Positions 1-11,649 of a DNA stretch of 64,000 bases are shown piece by piece. The notes below the pieces were generated by a model. The model was not told the DNA's origin. It saw only the letters and a list, made by a program, of their open reading frames with translations, and searched no databases. The position numbers were made by a program, and so were the translations under genes. Positions within the stretch are counted from its first letter, which is position 1, and every line of letters begins with the position of its first letter. The stretch is from Physcia stellaris (lineage: Eukaryota > Ascomycota > Lecanoromycetes > Caliciales > Physciaceae). The stretch is from positions 1 to 64,000 of the forward strand of contig JABSSW010000051.1 of NCBI GenBank assembly GCA_018902385.1. The letters run 5' to 3'.

Positions 1-1830
1 TTATATTGTCGAAAACGTTCATCACGTCGAAAACATCATCACGATTATCAATTTTTTGTTTTATGTCGAGTGTATTCGTTTCATCATGTAATGTAATGCG
101 TGTTTCGTAAACACGATTTTTTTGATTTCGAAATGTGTGCGTGACTGACAAATCGTGTTTTTCGTCAAAAAATTGATTCGTTTGATCGATATGAATTTAA
201 ATGAATTTGTTTATAATATTGAATAAAATTATTGATTTGTACGAAATCGTCATCAATAAATATTTTTGTTTGATTTACGTAATCGATCGTGATCGATTTT
301 CGAAAATGTTTCGAACAATAATTTTTCGTTCAAATTGACGTTTGTATATACGTTGCAAAATGTGATGCGATAATGTCGTTTATTCATTTTTATATTTTAT
401 CGATTATGTCGTCGTCGTTTGAAATTTTATTTCGAGTTTTGTTTGATTATGATTTTTCGTTTCATTTTGGAAATTGTATGTTTTCAATTTCAATTTTGAT
501 TGTATGTGATTTTCTGTATGTCGTGGATTTAAAATAATCGTAAACGACGAAAAAATTTTTTCAACAATATGAATGTTTTTGATTGAATCAATTTCGAACA
601 ACATGAATGAATGACGTGTAAAATCGACAAACAAATTTTTTTTGAAATTCGATTTTTAATTCATTTGCATGTTTTTCTACATGTTGTTTAATGTATCGTA
701 TTTTTTCGATTTTTTGTATTGTGTTTTTATGATTTTAAAAATTACGTGATTCAAAACGATTTCATTTTTTTGTACGATTTTACAAATTTTCGATTTTGTT
801 GTTTTGATATTTTTTTGATCGATTTGAATCGTTCTCGATGCTTGTTTGCATTTTTCGATTTAATTTTGATTTCGCGTAAACATTCGATTTGTTAATCGAA
901 ACAGATTGTTTCGATAATTATTTGAATGATTTTTAATAATTTTTTCGATTTGATTGCTGATTTTTTTTGTTTGATTGTGCAGCATTAAGTTGCTGAAAAA
1001 CGTTTCATTATTCGCATTTTCGTTTGCAATTTTTCGCAATATATCGATATTTGTTTTCGTTCAAATTTTTGGGCATTTCTTCGACCGATCGTTTTCGTTC
1101 GCAAATCAATATCGTTTAATCAACGATAATCTGAATGATTGTTCATGCTCTTCGTCGATGTCGATTTCGATTACGTTGTTTCGAAACAACGATATTGCGT
1201 ACGCGTAAAATCGATCGCGTTTTCTGCTCCGCGTTTTTATTTCATGTAATTAATCTGATCAACGCCATTTTTTCAATTTGTATTTTTTATCGTGATTATG
1301 AGTTCGTACGCGTTCGTGTTTGTTTTCTCACATGTAATTCTTTCGACCGAATGATGTAAATTAAAAATTTTTTACGACGACGTGTTTTCGTTGATTTTTT
1401 TTGCATCGCGTTTTAAAATTGAATATCGCGTTGAAATTTTCGTTGTTTTTGTATGAATTATACATGTTATGAATATTAATAATTTTGTCGTTCGCGATTT
1501 GCATTTTTAAAAAATCAAATTTTGTTGTGAAACGTGTGAAAATATTCGATTTTCGTTATTTTTTTGTTAATCGATATGCGGCATTTTCGTGATTGCATCG
1601 AACATGTACAATAATTCGAATTGTTGCGAAAATTTGTTGTTTGTCGTGAATTGAAATGAGTTTTTCATGATTTTTGCATGATCAATATATCGAATTTTTT
1701 TATGTTTTTTGTTTCGAACAGCGATATCATGATTTGAATTTTCGAATTGTTGACGTTGTATTGTAATATCGATAATGTGTCGTTTTTAACATTTTTTCAC
1801 GATTTTAAATTTCGTATTTCGATTCGTGAC
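1..1830 (-). pseudogene. LINE ORF2 (endonuclease-reverse transcriptase), mutated, truncated by window edge
   Basis: Reading the minus strand, an endonuclease/exonuclease/phosphatase domain opens at about 1769 with ILQYNVNNSK, followed by KKFDILIMQKS and an in-frame TGA at 1665-1667. Fungal LINE ORF2 proteins (Tad/I-like) begin with ILQYNV-K-S and then D-ILAIQEPW, so the stop sits where the Trp should be and P and E have become S and K. All of these are C-to-T or G-to-A changes. At the very start of the window (31 down to 2) the minus strand encodes FDVMNVFDNI, resembling reverse transcriptase motif A (FDVSGAFDNV). The window therefore begins inside the RT domain and the rest of ORF2 lies to the left. 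Many stops occur; the copy is dead. ORF1 of the same element is at 16730-18100, beyond an inserted LTR element. The family call is firm; the clade is inferred. Confidence 0.72.
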
Positions 1831-1925
1831 GTCAAATAAAAATGTTTTGATAATCGTGAATGAAAAACTTTTTTTTTTTTCAAATTTTTCGCATTTTTTT
1901 GATTTTTGATGTTTTTTTATTTTTT

Positions 1926-2078
1926 TGTTATGGCGTTGACATATTGACATAGCTAGCTAGATGATTAGTAGATGATTGTCTCGAAATCAGTATCTTGACA
2001 CGTGTAGTATTTAGTCAGCAATCTTTTTTAACTAGTCAATTCATTCTTTTTTACATCATACAATTCTGTATCATAACA
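1926..2078 (+). repeat. 5' LTR of Gypsy element 2
   Basis: It begins TGTTATGGCG and ends ATCATAACA, and matches 16374-16527 almost base for base. The differences are mainly G/A and C/T transitions. Confidence 0.85.
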
Positions 2079-2927
2079 TATGATAGCATTATCAGATTTT
2101 GCTTTGCATCATTGATTGCTGACAAATCGATCAGATGTTTTTAACATTTGTTTGTTAAAGCATCAAGATCAAACTCAACATCAAACGATTCGACATATTC
2201 GATCGATCAATTATCAATTCGTTCGTTTCGTTGCATTTTTTCTGTATTTGATTTCGAATTGCAATCTGATTTACTTATCGCGATATTTTCGTAAGTGACT
2301 TACTTAATTGCTTTTTACGTTTACTAGTGACACGATATCGTCGTCGTCAGCAATATTAACAGTTTGATTTACTTATCGCATCAAACATCAATTCTGCTCA
2401 AAAAGTGAATGACTATTTATCAATTGAGTGTCTTTTTGCTTTGTGAAAGCGAGTTTGTCAGCAATTTCATTGTTTGTGTGCGTATTTTCCGACTATTGAT
2501 CAGAAAATTTCGCATTTGTCTCACAATGTAACACAAACAGTGACAAAGTGAATGATTCAAAGCATTTTTTCTTTTTATTTTTTTTTTTTTTCAGTCTTTC
2601 ATTTCATTCGCAATTTTATCACTCGTTTTTTGTTGTATCTGTTGATTTCTTCGTTGCAATTCGCACGTTTGTTCGCACGTTGACATCAGTTCGTTGACTA
2701 TTATGCATTCGTTGTTTCAATGCATTTAACTATCGTACGTACAACTCGCACGCTGATTCGTACGCTGTAATTATACGTTCGTTGTCTGTTCGTACGCTCG
2801 TAGCATGTTACAGTTCGTACGCTGATTTATCACGTCTCTTTGACGTGTATTTCGTTCGTTTCTGTATCAATTGTACGTTTTATCTTAGTTCAAGCTGACA
2901 TCTTTTTCAGTAGATTCGAATATAATC

Positions 2928-2932
2928 AGTAG
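2928..2932. repeat. Target-site duplication (left) of Gypsy element 1
   Basis: AGTAG lies directly before the 5' LTR and is repeated exactly after the 3' LTR at 9637-9641. Five bp is the usual Ty3/Gypsy duplication length. Confidence 0.75.
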
Positions 2933-3154
2933 TGTTACGAGCGTGCCTGGCAGGTAGATCTGACAGATAGGTAGTTGATATGATATGTGATCGGGCTGAC
3001 GAACTATCCTAATTCTACGTTGAAACTAGCGTGATTTGAGGCTTGGCGTCGCACACTGCTTGCAATTCCAACATTTTGTATCTATTTGTTTCTGCAGACT
3101 TATTATTTTCGTCTGGCTAGTCAATATTACGTCTATTCAACACGATTCATGATA
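2933..3154 (+). repeat. 5' LTR of Gypsy element 1
   Basis: It aligns end to end with 9413-9636. It retains more C and G than the 3' copy, including CCTGG and GGTAG stretches that are TCTGA and ATAG in the 3' copy. Confidence 0.87.
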
Positions 3155-3419
3155 TTACAATAAGTTTTCAATTTCTATCGCTCGTCGTGATACGCGAGCG
3201 TTCAAAAATAAGACTTCAGATCGACTAAATCCTTCTGACGAGACAAACGACGAAAAGTTCTGTTGATCAAACAAACGATCAAAAAGTTCTTCTGACGAAA
3301 CATCTGACGAAAGTCGTGAAATAACAAGTCGAATCTTCGCACGCAATCGACGATAGAAGACGAGAACTGACACGATTAACTTTCTTTCTTTTTATCATCT
3401 TCAATTTTTCATTTTCAGC

Positions 3420-5560
3420 TATGGTTCGAAGTCATCACGAAACAATTTCTCTCGGATTTTTTATTTCGATGAAACAACGCTTTAGAACGCTACGTGTCAC
3501 GACGTGAATCGTATCTTTGCATGAAATTAACGACAACTTTTCTGACGAAAATTTCGCTGATCAATTCAAACGTCGTCGATCTGTATCAACGGTCGAATTC
3601 ATAGAAGTGAAAAATGACGAAGTCACTCATTTTTCTGAATATCGTTATTATCGATCAATTGAAATGATGAATCGATCATAAAATCGTCGACTTTTAAAGA
3701 AATTTGATCGATTACGCATCGATCGTGATAACTATCTGAACGTTCTGACTCAATATCAGAATTTGTACAATATTGTCAGCGCCGATCGTGACGAATTGAT
3801 CAATACGAATGTCGAGCTAAATGAGATACGTCGAGAGTTGAATATCTTGAAGAGCGAATACGAAAGACAACGTGATTTACTTTTGATCAAAACAAAAAAA
3901 TTACATTTTTTTGAAAAAGATCACGACGTCTTGCTGATCAAGACTCGCGACCGTACACGAGATTCTGGCGTCGGCGATGAAGAAAACGACGATGAGATCA
4001 ACGTAATTAACTTTTCTCAGAAGAACAAACGACGTTTCAAAGCACATTGATTTTTCTAAATTAAATCGATGGGTAAAATTCATTTGACGTGTTTGAAAAA
4101 CAAAAATACACGATAAAATGACGATCAACGCTGATCATTACGACACGAACATGATTGCAGTCACTATTGTGATTGACTGAACTGAAAGTGATGTCGATAA
4201 TCGCATCTGATCGGTTCGTGACATTGATATGAATCATTTCAAAATCTGACATATGATGTTGAAATTTTTGGACACTATTTACGAAAATTCTGATTTCAAA
4301 CGCAATATGCGTAATCAATTTCGAGCATTGATCATGAGTACTCAGAACTTTCAGTTTTTTATTTCATTTTTTTCGTCTTAGCAATTGACTGGCTATAACG
4401 AAATCATCAAGATCGAGAAATTGATGAACAAGATTTTCTGAAATCTGAAAAAGACGATGAGTGTATATTCGCGTGAATTCATCACGCTCGATGAGATTCG
4501 AATCGTTCTGCAGCAAATATACAATCGGCAATCGAGTTTTCGAAAAGAAAAGATCGCGACACGTCAGCAACGTTCTGAATTGTCTCAGTTCAGATCAACT
4601 TCTGTCGCTTCGATTTCGATGCTTTTTACGAAATCTATTACTTCGATTCTCTTCGTGAAGTCTGTCGTTCATTTTCATTTCAGCGCTGAAATCGAAGACT
4701 CGTGATTCGATGACAGACAAACTGATCGTCACGAACAAATGTTTCACGTACGATGAAATCGATCACGTATGAAGAGAGTGTTCGAACGCTCACAAACATC
4801 AAAAGCGTCATTGACACAAAATGCAAATGTTTTACATGAACATGATCGGCGAGTCGAGCGAATCTGACTCGGAAAATTGATAATTCACATCAAAAAACGC
4901 GATTGATGAGTGTTTAAAAATTTTTCTACTCATCGCTGACGAATTGTTTGACTTTTTTGTCAGACGATTTTTAGTCATCAATTGTACGTTGTCATTCAAC
5001 GATAATAAACATAAATTAGAAACTTTAATAGCATTGATGCTGACTGATTATGTTTTCATTGATAAAAAAATTGCGCAACTTGTATGCAACATGCTGGCGT
5101 GAATTTCGTATTTCTACTAAAATCGAAGTTCATTATCGGATTCGACGATCGTCAGACTTTTTCAATAACTCGTATGTCATTTATTTCAAGCTGACAATTG
5201 ATCTGCATTTCGAGTTGACAACTTCTTTGTTCATATCGATCTGAACAATCATTCGATAATTCTAGAAAAATCGTGAATGAACAAGCATGAAGTTATTCTG
5301 AATATGATTTACGATAAACTGATTTTCAAATCGTTCAAATGTAATCATCATGATAATATATTCATCAAAACAATGCAGACTCGACGTTTGAAAATTCCTG
5401 ATCCAAATCGTCGATGAGACGTATCTAGCTGACGTCGCGATGCTCTTTTATCGAAAACAAATAACGCGAAACATATTGCTGCAATAGAATCTCGATATAC
5501 GATTTTATTTCGTTCGCAATTTAGCTTTTCAACGTTCTATGTACAGGACGAATCAAACGT
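3420..5560 (+). pseudogene. Gag and protease region of Gypsy element 1 (decayed)
   Basis: The clearest piece is 3763-4050. It encodes a charged heptad-rich segment (RDELINTNVELNEIRRELN...) of the coiled-coil kind often found in the N-terminal Gag of fungal Gypsy elements, and ends in an acidic stretch (DEENDDE). A second open piece is 4457-4705. No intact zinc knuckle or protease DTG/DSG motif could be read, so assignment rests on position between the 5' LTR and the RT. Confidence in the exact limits is low. Confidence 0.45.
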
Positions 5561-5959
5561 ATTCGATTCAGAATGTTTCGATTGTTTTATTCACTCGAAA
5601 GTCGATCAAGATGACGAGTCGTTCGTCGTTGAATCAGATCGTTCAAAAATTGATATCGCAGCGACTACGAAAACGACATTCGTCAAAAAAAAAAATTTGA
5701 AAAGACAACGCAACAAACGTTGAAAGATCAAAAAACAACAATTCGAAATTTTTTCATTCTCGAGACTGAATTCAGACGATTCGATGAATATCGCGATGAT
5801 TGATGCGATTTTTTTTTGTTTATTCGTCGACTTCAAAGATCGAAAGCAAAAATGCAATGCTTTTCATTACGATCAATCAAATCGATTTCGCACTCAAGAC
5901 GTTGCGAACAAATTTTGAATCGTTGAAAATTGTCGTCATAATCAAAAAATTCTGAAACA

Positions 5960-8604
5960 CGAGCAAATCAAGTCGATTCTTGAACGTATAATGAAAAAAA
6001 TATCGAAATACTTCAGACATTTGTCAGAAATATTCGATTTTCAGAAGGCAATTGAATTGTCGTCGCATCGAATTTACGATCACAAAATCGAACTTCTAAG
6101 CGATAACAATACATTGTCTCGAAGTCGAATATATTTTCTGTTCGAACTCAAACTTCAGAAACTCAAAAAGTATTTGAAAAATAATCTTCAAAAAATTTCA
6201 TCGTATTCAGTCAAGCAGCATACGTCTCGTTCGTTTTATTTGCAATCAAGTCAAATGATCAATTACGTTTTGTGTGAATTATCGACGACTTAATCACATC
6301 ACGAAACGCAATCGATATTTCATTTTCTTGATCGAAAAGACTTTAGCTAGAATGCAAAATTGCAAGTATCTGATCAAGCTGAATATCATATCGATTTTCA
6401 ACAAGCTTCGAATGAATGAAAAAAATGAAAAATTCATCACATTCGTTACTTTCATGAGATCGTACAAATATCGAGTATTACTTTTCGGATTGATCAACGA
6501 ATTCGCGAATTGACAATATTACATGAACGATTTGCTGTTCAGCTTTCTGAACGATTTCTGTCAAGTCTATCTAAATGATATTCTCATTTACAACAAATTC
6601 AAAAAAAAAGACATCGTTCACGTTCGTAAAATGCTAAAGAAATTCAAAAAAGCCGAATTACAGATGAATATTGAGAAGTGCGAATTTTTCAAGAAAAAAA
6701 TGACATTCTTGAACGTCATATTATCGATGAATGATCTTCGCGTGAATTCGAAAAAATAAAAGTCATTGTCAATTGAGAACGCTTTACAAATCTGAAAAAG
6801 TGCAAATTTTCGTGAATTTCGTCAATTTCTACAGACGATTCATCCGTGACTTCTCGAAAAAGATTCGAGTTCTCACTGAATGATCAAAAAGCTCGTGGAT
6901 TTCGAATGAATTGTTGAAACCGAAAAGATCTTCAATCTCTTCAAAAAGACGATGATCGAAACTCGTCATATTACGACATTACGATCGAATCAAACAAATC
7001 ATTCTGAAAACTGATTTTTCTGATTACGTCAATGCGAAAGTATTATCTCAATACGACGACGAAAAAGTTCTGCATTTCGTTGTCTTTTATAGTCGCAACA
7101 TGATTTCAGTCGAATGCAATTACGAAATTTATGACAAAAAGTTGTTGATCATTATTCGTTGTTTAGAGCACTGACGTTCTGAGTTTGAAAACATTGAAAA
7201 ATCGATCAAAATCTTCATCGATCACAAAAATCTGAAAATTTTCATGACGTCAAAGAAACTAACTTTTCGTCAAGCTCGTTGGACAAAAACTCTCTCGAAG
7301 TTCAATATTGTCATTCAATTTCAGTTCGAGACTCAGAACGTTAAAGCAGATGTTCTGATTCGTATGTCTGACTCACGATCAAAAAACGATATTGACGAAC
7401 AGCATCAATATCGAGCAGATATTGCTTATTTCGAAACGACTCGAGATTCACGCGATGAAGACTGACGAATTTATTTATGAACGAATTTTTGCTGTCAACA
7501 GAACTGACGATGATTGCACGACTTATCGTGAAATCATCGAACAAAATTTCATTTCAATGAATGAAGTTGATTTACGAAACTGCATTGAAAAAAACGACGT
7601 CTTGTATCGAGAAAATCGACTTTGAATGTTCGTCGATGTTCTTTTACTCGTTGATTTTTTTTCAGAAAAATTCATGAATTTTTGCCTCGAGACATTCAGG
7701 TTTTAATCGCATGAAGAATCTTATACGTCGCGACTATTATTGACTCAACATGCGCAAGGCGGTTCGTCGATACGTACGTAATTGTCATGAATGTCAACGC
7801 ACGAAAATTTCCAGAAATCGCAAAAACGATTTATTTATTTTTTTGGTCATATTTTTGCAACGTTGGATCGACATATCAATGGATTTCATCATCGGGTTGT
7901 TCGACGCTCACGATCATAATGTCATATGCACGATAATTGACAGACTTAGCAAGAAACGTCATTACGTGTTCTGTATCGTCAACGACGAGAATATCGATGT
8001 TGAGATCACGATCAAAATACTCATCAATTACGTATTTCGTACACATGAACTATTTTTCTCGATAACGTTTGATCGAGACTTTCAGTTCATATCGCTCGTT
8101 TGACAGACATTCTGTCGAATTCTCGGCATCAAATGTAAGCTCTTCATCGTTTTTCATTCAGAAATCGATGAACAAATCGAAAAATCAATCAAAATATCGA
8201 AAGACAGTTGCGACAGTACTGCAATTACATGCAAAACGATTGAAACGTCTGATTGTTCATGATCGAGTTTGCAAACAACAACGCAATATTTGCAACAACA
8301 AAACTATTCTCATTTTTCATCAATAAAGGAATTTTCATTCCCGTATGAGCTTTTCACCAAATTTTACCTCGTATCTACAACGAGAAAGCGACTTCTGATC
8401 GTCAAGACAGAGAATATTATCGACACAATGCAAAATATTCTCAACTACGTACGAAATCATGCAAAGATGACTCAAAAACGTATGACAGTTCAAGTCAACA
8501 AGCGTCGAAAAATCGTAGAATACGTCGAGAAAGATTTCGTCTTTTTCGATCGACGAAACATCAAAACGATCAAATCGTCTGACAAGCTCGATGACAAAAG
8601 TTAA
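5960..8604 (+). pseudogene. Pol (RT, RNase H, integrase) of Gypsy element 1 (decayed)
   Basis: Pieces in order: RT entry around 5991-6290 (HRIYDHKIEL, matching the HRPYDHAIEL of Gypsy Pol); RT core 6274-6513 (NYRRLN, KLNIISIFNKLRM, FGLINEFA); the polymerase box at 6568-6588, read as YLNDILI, with Asn at 6574-6576 replacing the first catalytic Asp; RNase H 7010-7465 ([36 protein letters not shown]); integrase zinc-finger cysteines near 7780 (CHECQRTK); and integrase core 7860-8103 (WIDISMDFIIGL, then FDRDFQF). Many stops are TGA at conserved Trp positions. Not functional. Confidence 0.85.
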
Positions 8605-9202
8605 ATTTTTATAAAATATTACAACGTATGAACAATTCATATCGATTCGAGTTGTCTGAAATCATGCATATTTACGATGTGTTTCACTGTTGATTTTTGC
8701 GCAAAGATCTTCGTGACCCACTCGAAAATCAAATCGATGAATTTTCTGATTCTGTCATAGTCAACGAAAATTTCGAATGAAAAATGAACGATATTTTGAA
8801 ATCTCGATATCACTACAATCGCTTTCAGTATCGTGTCAATTGATCGAACTGATCGCATGATCGAACATGATATTATGTCGACAACGAAAAGTTTGATAAT
8901 GTTCGCGACGTGATGAACGATTTTCATCGCACTCATTTCACGATTGCAAATTCAAAATCGTTCAAAACGTTGACTTCAATATCTCAAAACGTCGTCAACG
9001 GATTCGATTTTTCAACGAATCGTCGTCGCTTTCGAAAAAAGATCGTCATGTTGACATTAATCGAGACTACATTCGATTAAAACCTGAAAGTCTCGAATTC
9101 AGTACACTCATCTCGATTTCATTTTCGCAACGTTTTCGCAATTTCTAATCTTCGTTATCGTCTCGATGTTACTTACAGTCAGAACTTACGTCGCATGAAG
9201 GA

Positions 9203-9412
9203 TTGAATCGTGTCAAAAACATCTTCAAAAACTGTTGTCAGATTTTATCGAGCTTTGAAGCAATAACGGAACATCTGAAAATGAAAGATGATGATCGTGA
9301 AATTTCTGAATTTTGCAAACATTCAAATCAATCAGCAAGATTCTCAACAAAATTTTTCAATCTCGAAGTAACAACGGATCGTCGAAACGACGCTCGCGAA
9401 GAAAAAAGATAG
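9203..9412 (+). pseudogene. 3' coding tail of Gypsy element 1
   Basis: An open stretch of 69 codons before the 3' LTR contains NRVKNIFKNCCQILSSFEA. The corresponding position in element 3 (29615-29690) carries a similar sequence just beyond its Pol. Elements 1 and 3 therefore share a related 3' region of unknown function. Confidence 0.4.
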
Positions 9413-9636
9413 TGTTACGAGCATGTCTGACAAATAGATCTGACAAATAGATAGTTGATATGATATGTGATCGAGCAGCGAACTATGCTCTAATTCTACG
9501 TTGAGATTAGCGTGATTTGAGACTTGACGTCGCACATTGTTTGCAATTTCAACATTCTGTATCTATTTGTTTTTGCAGACTTATTGTCTTCGTTTAGTTA
9601 ATCAATACTACGTTTATTCAAGCACGGTTCATGATA
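9413..9636 (+). repeat. 3' LTR of Gypsy element 1
   Basis: It is the partner of 2933-3154 and is followed by target duplication AGTAG (9637-9641). Compared with the 5' LTR it has lost many C/G positions at CpC and CpT (or the complementary GpG and ApG). Confidence 0.87.
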
Positions 9637-9641
9637 AGTAG
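9637..9641. repeat. Target-site duplication (right) of Gypsy element 1
   Basis: AGTAG, identical to 2928-2932. Confidence 0.75.
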
Positions 9642-9699
9642 AACGTTCAGATTGTACGACTTCAAGATTTTTGCAAACGTATCGTGATCGCTCGAAACA

Positions 9700-11462
9700 T
9701 TCGAAGCAGAAGTTACTGTTTTAAACATTGTATTCAACTCAAATAAATCAACGAACTTACGATTTCAATTTCTTCGATCTAGATTCGACTTCAAGAAATT
9801 TACTGACTGATTTTCGAATTGAGAACAGTCTCGTGTGTTTGTTAAAATCGTTCGAAATTTTTGCAACGTCACTACAACTTATCGTGATTCGAAATACTTC
9901 AAACAACTGATTAGAATTTCACGACAGCATTTTTCGTTTAGCAATTCTGTGACATTTTCGTATAGTTCAAATACATCATTTAAGTTTGAATTGTCACAAA
10001 AGTTACGAAATTCGTTTGCAAGAGTTTCACGAATATCACGTCGAAGCAAATTCATAATTAACATTGAAAACGTTTCTATTCGCTTCGATTTACGCTTTGT
10101 TTCGTCACAGACATCAAGTTATTCGTCTGTAATCAATTCATTTTTTCGACGTGTTACAAACGTCACGTTTGTTGACGAGATTATTCATCACGAATTTATT
10201 GAATCACAGTCAACACGAAATATGATCGATTTCACTGTGAAACAGCAACGAATCATTGCAATCATTGTACGAAAAGCTATTCAGATTATATCTCGTGAAC
10301 GTGATGATAACGATGATGACGTTGAATCATTTGATTCGTCTGATTTTTTCGAATCATTCGATCAGAATGACAATATTGACAGCAACACTAAATGAAATTC
10401 GACTGATTTTGATTTTTTCGATTTTTATTACGATGACAAATCGCTTGTTAATGAAACAAGCTCTATCGTTAACATTGATAAAAATACATATTTTCGAAAC
10501 GTACATTTATTCATTGTACGAGCGAAAAAGATGACTTTTACACGTGACGAACAACTAATTAAAAACAATTTGTGATTTAGTTTAAAAAATATTGCGTTGA
10601 AATGATGAACAAATGAATTGTTTGACGTCGAACGTCGAATGGCTAAAATGACTATGACTGGACAAGAAGAATTGTCTGAATGGATTAGCTTGTTGCACAA
10701 TAGATTCAAACAACCTACTAACGTTGCTATGAATAGCCTAGTGCAACAGCGTTAGCACAGCGTGAATCTCGTGAGTACGCACAGAAGATCATTGGGCCAG
10801 CTAAGAATGCTGATATGACCAGCGTACTCAATCAGCTCGACCTCATCTACAATGCCATCGACGTTGATGTACGAGCCGGCACGCTACGCTGCCTCAAAGA
10901 TAGCATTACTATCAACGAAATGCTTAGCGATATGAACGAATTCAAGCACGACTCGTGGGCTAAAGCTGCTAAGCTACGCAGCAACATCAATATTCAAAAT
11001 AGTCGTAATCAATTATCTAGACAGAATGTTCGTTTTCAGCAATTCGATCAATATATAACTAGTAATCGTCAATCGCAATCTCAGCGACAATCGTTTCAAT
11101 TTCAGTCGTTTCAACGTCAATTTTTTCAATCTCGTTATTCGAATAATGCTTATCAAAATCAGTCTTTTCAGTCTCGTCAAAGCTATCAACAAGCAGAATA
11201 TCAGATTTACAAATCAGCTGATTATCAAGTCGACTATTCAAACAATCAAGAAGATCAATACTCAAACGCTCGCACGTTATTTACGTTGTCGAATCGATTA
11301 CAGATTATCGTCGATTCAGCAAACGTCAACGCGTCAAATTCGAATCAACAGCAATTTATGTCATCACGACAGTTTTTAAATCGCTCAACAATATTCAACG
11401 AAACGACTATAATGATTATGATGAATATGCACAGCGGCGTTTTCAAACAACGTATCAAGTAG
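9700..11462 (+). pseudogene. Gag of Gypsy element 2 (decayed, with one unmutated patch)
   Basis: Open pieces at 9835-10395 and 10815-11462 carry a Ser/Arg-rich N-terminal part with an acidic run (RDDNDDDVESFDSSDFFESFD) and a Gln-rich C-terminal part (FQFQSFQRQFFQSRY), typical of Gypsy Gag. The stretch at about 10710-10985 differs sharply in composition: it is rich in CT, AG, CC and GG and reads without stops (IIGPAKNADMTSVLNQLDLI, TLRCLKDSI, DSWAKAAKL). It seems to have escaped the mutation process seen on either side. The Gag assignment follows from position between the 5' LTR and Pol and from composition; no CCHC knuckle was read. Confidence 0.6.
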
Positions 11463-11649
11463 CGTTGTTGACGAAACGAACGAGAATAATTACATCATAA
11501 ATGACATCAATGACGCTCATTGACTATTTGAATATCAAAATATTGACGATGACGTGTTCGTTTACGATGAGCAAACTGATTTGTTTGATGATTACAATCA
11601 AAACGTTGAAATCGCACAAAACGTCAATTTTTGACGTTTACTATCGAAG

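Larger units (their letters stand above)
2933..9636 (+). mobile_element. Ty3/Gypsy LTR retrotransposon (element 1), full length, mutated, nested in element 2
   Basis: LTRs of about 222-224 bp (2933-3154 and 9413-9636) flank a 6.3-kb interior with gag, protease, RT, RNase H and integrase remnants on the plus strand. A perfect 5-bp duplication AGTAG borders the element, so its ends are secure. The LTRs start TGTTACGA and end TGATA. The usual terminal CA appears as TA in both copies, as a C-to-T change would leave it. The element sits between the 5' LTR and the gag of element 2 and is therefore the younger insertion. Its reading frames are broken by stops, many of them TGA where Trp is expected. 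Confidence 0.88.

Noticed and set aside
975-1359. Plus-strand frames in the left AT-rich block
   Set aside because: They are shadows of the minus-strand LINE ORF2, with Phe/Ile-rich translations caused by T-richness.
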